NCBI GenBank assembly: GCA_964369635.1
Contig: CAYJGN010000030.1
Coordinates: 1-23,065 of the forward strand
DNA: 23,065 bases
Reading direction: 5' to 3'
Origin: CAYJGN01 sp964369635
GTDB taxonomy: Bacteria > Bacillota > Clostridia > Oscillospirales > Ruminococcaceae
Part shown: positions 21,666 to 23,065 of the stretch, piece by piece
Layout of the letters: each line of letters begins with the position of its first letter
Position numbering within the stretch: the stretch's first letter is position 1
Made by a program: the position numbers and the translations under genes
The notes under the pieces: generated by a model
The model's input: the letters and a program-made list of their open reading frames with translations, nothing else
Databases searched by the model: none
Told to the model about the DNA's origin: nothing

Positions 21666-23054
21666 CTACTCATTTCTGATAGCTTCTATTGCCGATAGTC
21701 TTGTCGCTCTTATTGCTGGGTATGTTCCCGAAACTATTCCAACAAAGGTTGAGATTGCTATTCCTGCAAGAGCAAGCCATGGCGGGATAATCGAAATAGT
21801 ACTTCCACCCATTCCCATCGCCATACCGCTATTTGCAAGGGCGTTTATCGCATTAGATATAGCGTAGCTCAGTCCAACGCCGACAACACCGCCAAGGAAT
21901 CCTATAATAGCAGCCTCTGTGAGGAATAGTGAGCGGAGGTTTCCAAGTTTGCAGCCGATAACCTTCATAATACCAATCTCTTTTGTCCTCTCGTAGATAG
22001 ACATTATCATGGTATTTGCAATACCGAGTGCCGCTACAAGAAAGGCAATCGCACCTATTCCACCAAGAATTAGCTGAATTAGCATCATCTGCTCTTGAGT
22101 TTGTTCGATATACTCCATATTGCTGCTCGCCTGATATCCCAACTCGGTGAGCGCATTTTGAACATCTAAAACGTCGTCTGTGTTAGGCACATTCACAACA
22201 ATTTCATCGTACTTATCTTTTTCCTGACTCGAAGAACCACCGATTGAGCCCGATGAACTCATCATAACTGAGTCACTAAAGAACATAACACCGCCATCAC
22301 TACCATCCCCTCCTTGCTGGTCGGGAGGGAGGGTTCTTTCATAGTCCTTATAGAGCTTCTCAAGCGTCTCTATCGACATAAACGAGCTCCAACTGTCCTG
22401 CGCCCAACCGGGCTCTGAAATTCCGACGACTTCAAGTGTATACATCTTAGGTCTTGATGAGATAGCGCCGTAACCATAATTTGTATCAAATGTTAGTTTT
22501 AGAGTTGTGTCAAATGGGTCAAAAGGAGGCGGTAACCAGTTGCCCTCTTCGTCTTGTGGCTGTTTCCACTCATAGTCTTTGTTTGGGTTTTGAAACTCAA
22601 ACAGTGAGGTATAGCTCATAACTATTCTGTTTCCGCTGCCCTCGAGTATTCCATCTCCTTGATAGAACTCTCTATCCATAGAGTCGTATGTTGCGGCGTC
22701 AACGCCATAGAGCTGAGCCCAAGTTTGCTCTTTTCCGTTTATAATCAGCGCTGAGTAGTTTTTCATCCCGAGCGCCGACTCAACTTGTGGCATAAAACGA
22801 ATAGCTTCGAGAAGGTCATCATCCATATAAGCATCTTGCGATGCCTCATCCCAACCTTTTCGAACGCGCACTTCATTAAGACTTCCAAAGCTCTCAAACT
22901 GCTCCATCATAGACTGCGAAAGACCCTGACCTATTGATATCATTATTACAACCGCCATAGTGCCGATAACAACACCGAGTATCGTCAAGACACTTCGAGC
23001 TTTGCGCCTGCCGAAGTTTTTAAAGGCGAGTTTTAATACATCAATCCTCTTCAT
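21666..23054 (-). CDS. MacB/FtsX-type ABC transporter permease
   Basis: 462 aa. Order: basic N-terminus, first membrane segment (about 20-42, following FKNFGRRKARSVLTILG, typical of the family), a large extracytoplasmic MacB-type domain (about 45-320) with a Gly/Ser-rich insert, and a C-terminal FtsX domain of three membrane segments with YERTKEIGIMKVIGCK (about 355-370), the conserved coupling region that contacts the ATPase. Such permeases act with a separate ATPase and often a membrane-fusion-like protein in exporting peptides or drugs or in envelope stress response. Those partners probably lie beyond the right edge: a TAG directly precedes the ATG, and GGAG lies 8 bases upstream. It is complete at both ends. 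Confidence 0.92.
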   Translation of the reverse strand: MKRIDVLKLAFKNFGRRKARSVLTILGVVIGTMAVVIMISIGQGLSQSMMEQFESFGSLNEVRVRKGWDEASQDAYMDDDLLEAIRFMPQVESALGMKNYSALIINGKEQTWAQLYGVDAATYDSMDREFYQGDGILEGSGNRIVMSYTSLFEFQNPNKDYEWKQPQDEEGNWLPPPFDPFDTTLKLTFDTNYGYGAISSRPKMYTLEVVGISEPGWAQDSWSSFMSIETLEKLYKDYERTLPPDQQGGDGSDGGVMFFSDSVMMSSSGSIGGSSSQEKDKYDEIVVNVPNTDDVLDVQNALTELGYQASSNMEYIEQTQEQMMLIQLILGGIGAIAFLVAALGIANTMIMSIYERTKEIGIMKVIGCKLGNLRSLFLTEAAIIGFLGGVVGVGLSYAISNAINALANSGMAMGMGGSTISIIPPWLALAGIAISTFVGIVSGTYPAIRATRLSAIEAIRNE

Positions 23055-23065
23055 CTAAAAGCTCC

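Overview
The window is AT-rich bacterial chromosome and most resembles the Clostridia (Bacillota). Several things point there: strong AGGAGG-type ribosome binding sites, lipoprotein signal peptides with long Ser/Asp/Glu linkers, a DUF1846 (UPF0371) gene, PadR and GH25 proteins, A-tract/T-tract terminators, and a liking for ATA and AGA codons. No rRNA, tRNA, phage, transposase or CRISPR was found, so most of the coding content is ordinary core genome.

Layout. (1) 108-5142, minus strand: a probable nucleoside or purine operon. It runs from an extended -10 promoter through two tandem amidohydrolase paralogues and two tandem BMP-family lipoproteins (about 80% identical by eye) to a terminator. 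(2) 5143-5913: a gene-free stretch holding cloverleaf element 1, a G-rich tandem repeat and a degenerate 59-bp repeat. (3) 5914-7053, minus: an HtrA-type membrane serine protease. It is divergent from a plus-strand run at 7216-9757: a membrane-anchored GH25 lysozyme-like protein, a double zinc-ribbon protein and an unknown protein. (4) 9758-10107: cloverleaf element 2 and a terminator. (5) 10108-11592, minus: DUF1846. (6) 11779-16708, minus: a tightly packed operon in the order yfbR, NUDIX, CPBP protease, flavin-reductase-like, alr, hflX, from a good promoter at 16753-16781. (7) 16915-19218, plus: a YfhO-family membrane protein with a TTG start. (8) 19219-19556: palindromes, a pair of compensated hairpins and a strong two-way terminator. 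(9) 19557-21106, minus: a PadR repressor and an MFS exporter, with a near-perfect 42-bp operator sitting on the promoter. (10) 21250-21620: cloverleaf element 3 with a tandem duplication of its 5' end. (11) 21666-23054, minus: a MacB/FtsX-type ABC permease.

The most unusual content is a dispersed family of three intergenic elements (5450-5543, 9802-9894, 21337-21430). Each has a GC-rich closing stem (CCGCCCGCA... with ...TGCGGGCGG) enclosing exactly three hairpins with almost no unpaired bases, so each can form a compact four-way junction. When element 2 is read on the minus strand, all three begin with the same arm (AAACGCA...TGCGTTT), elements 2 and 3 share the second arm (GTCGAG...CTCGAC), and the third arm differs each time. 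Structure is kept while arm sequence changes. I do not recognise this as a named repeat family.

Gene functions are inferred from motifs read by eye. No database search was possible.
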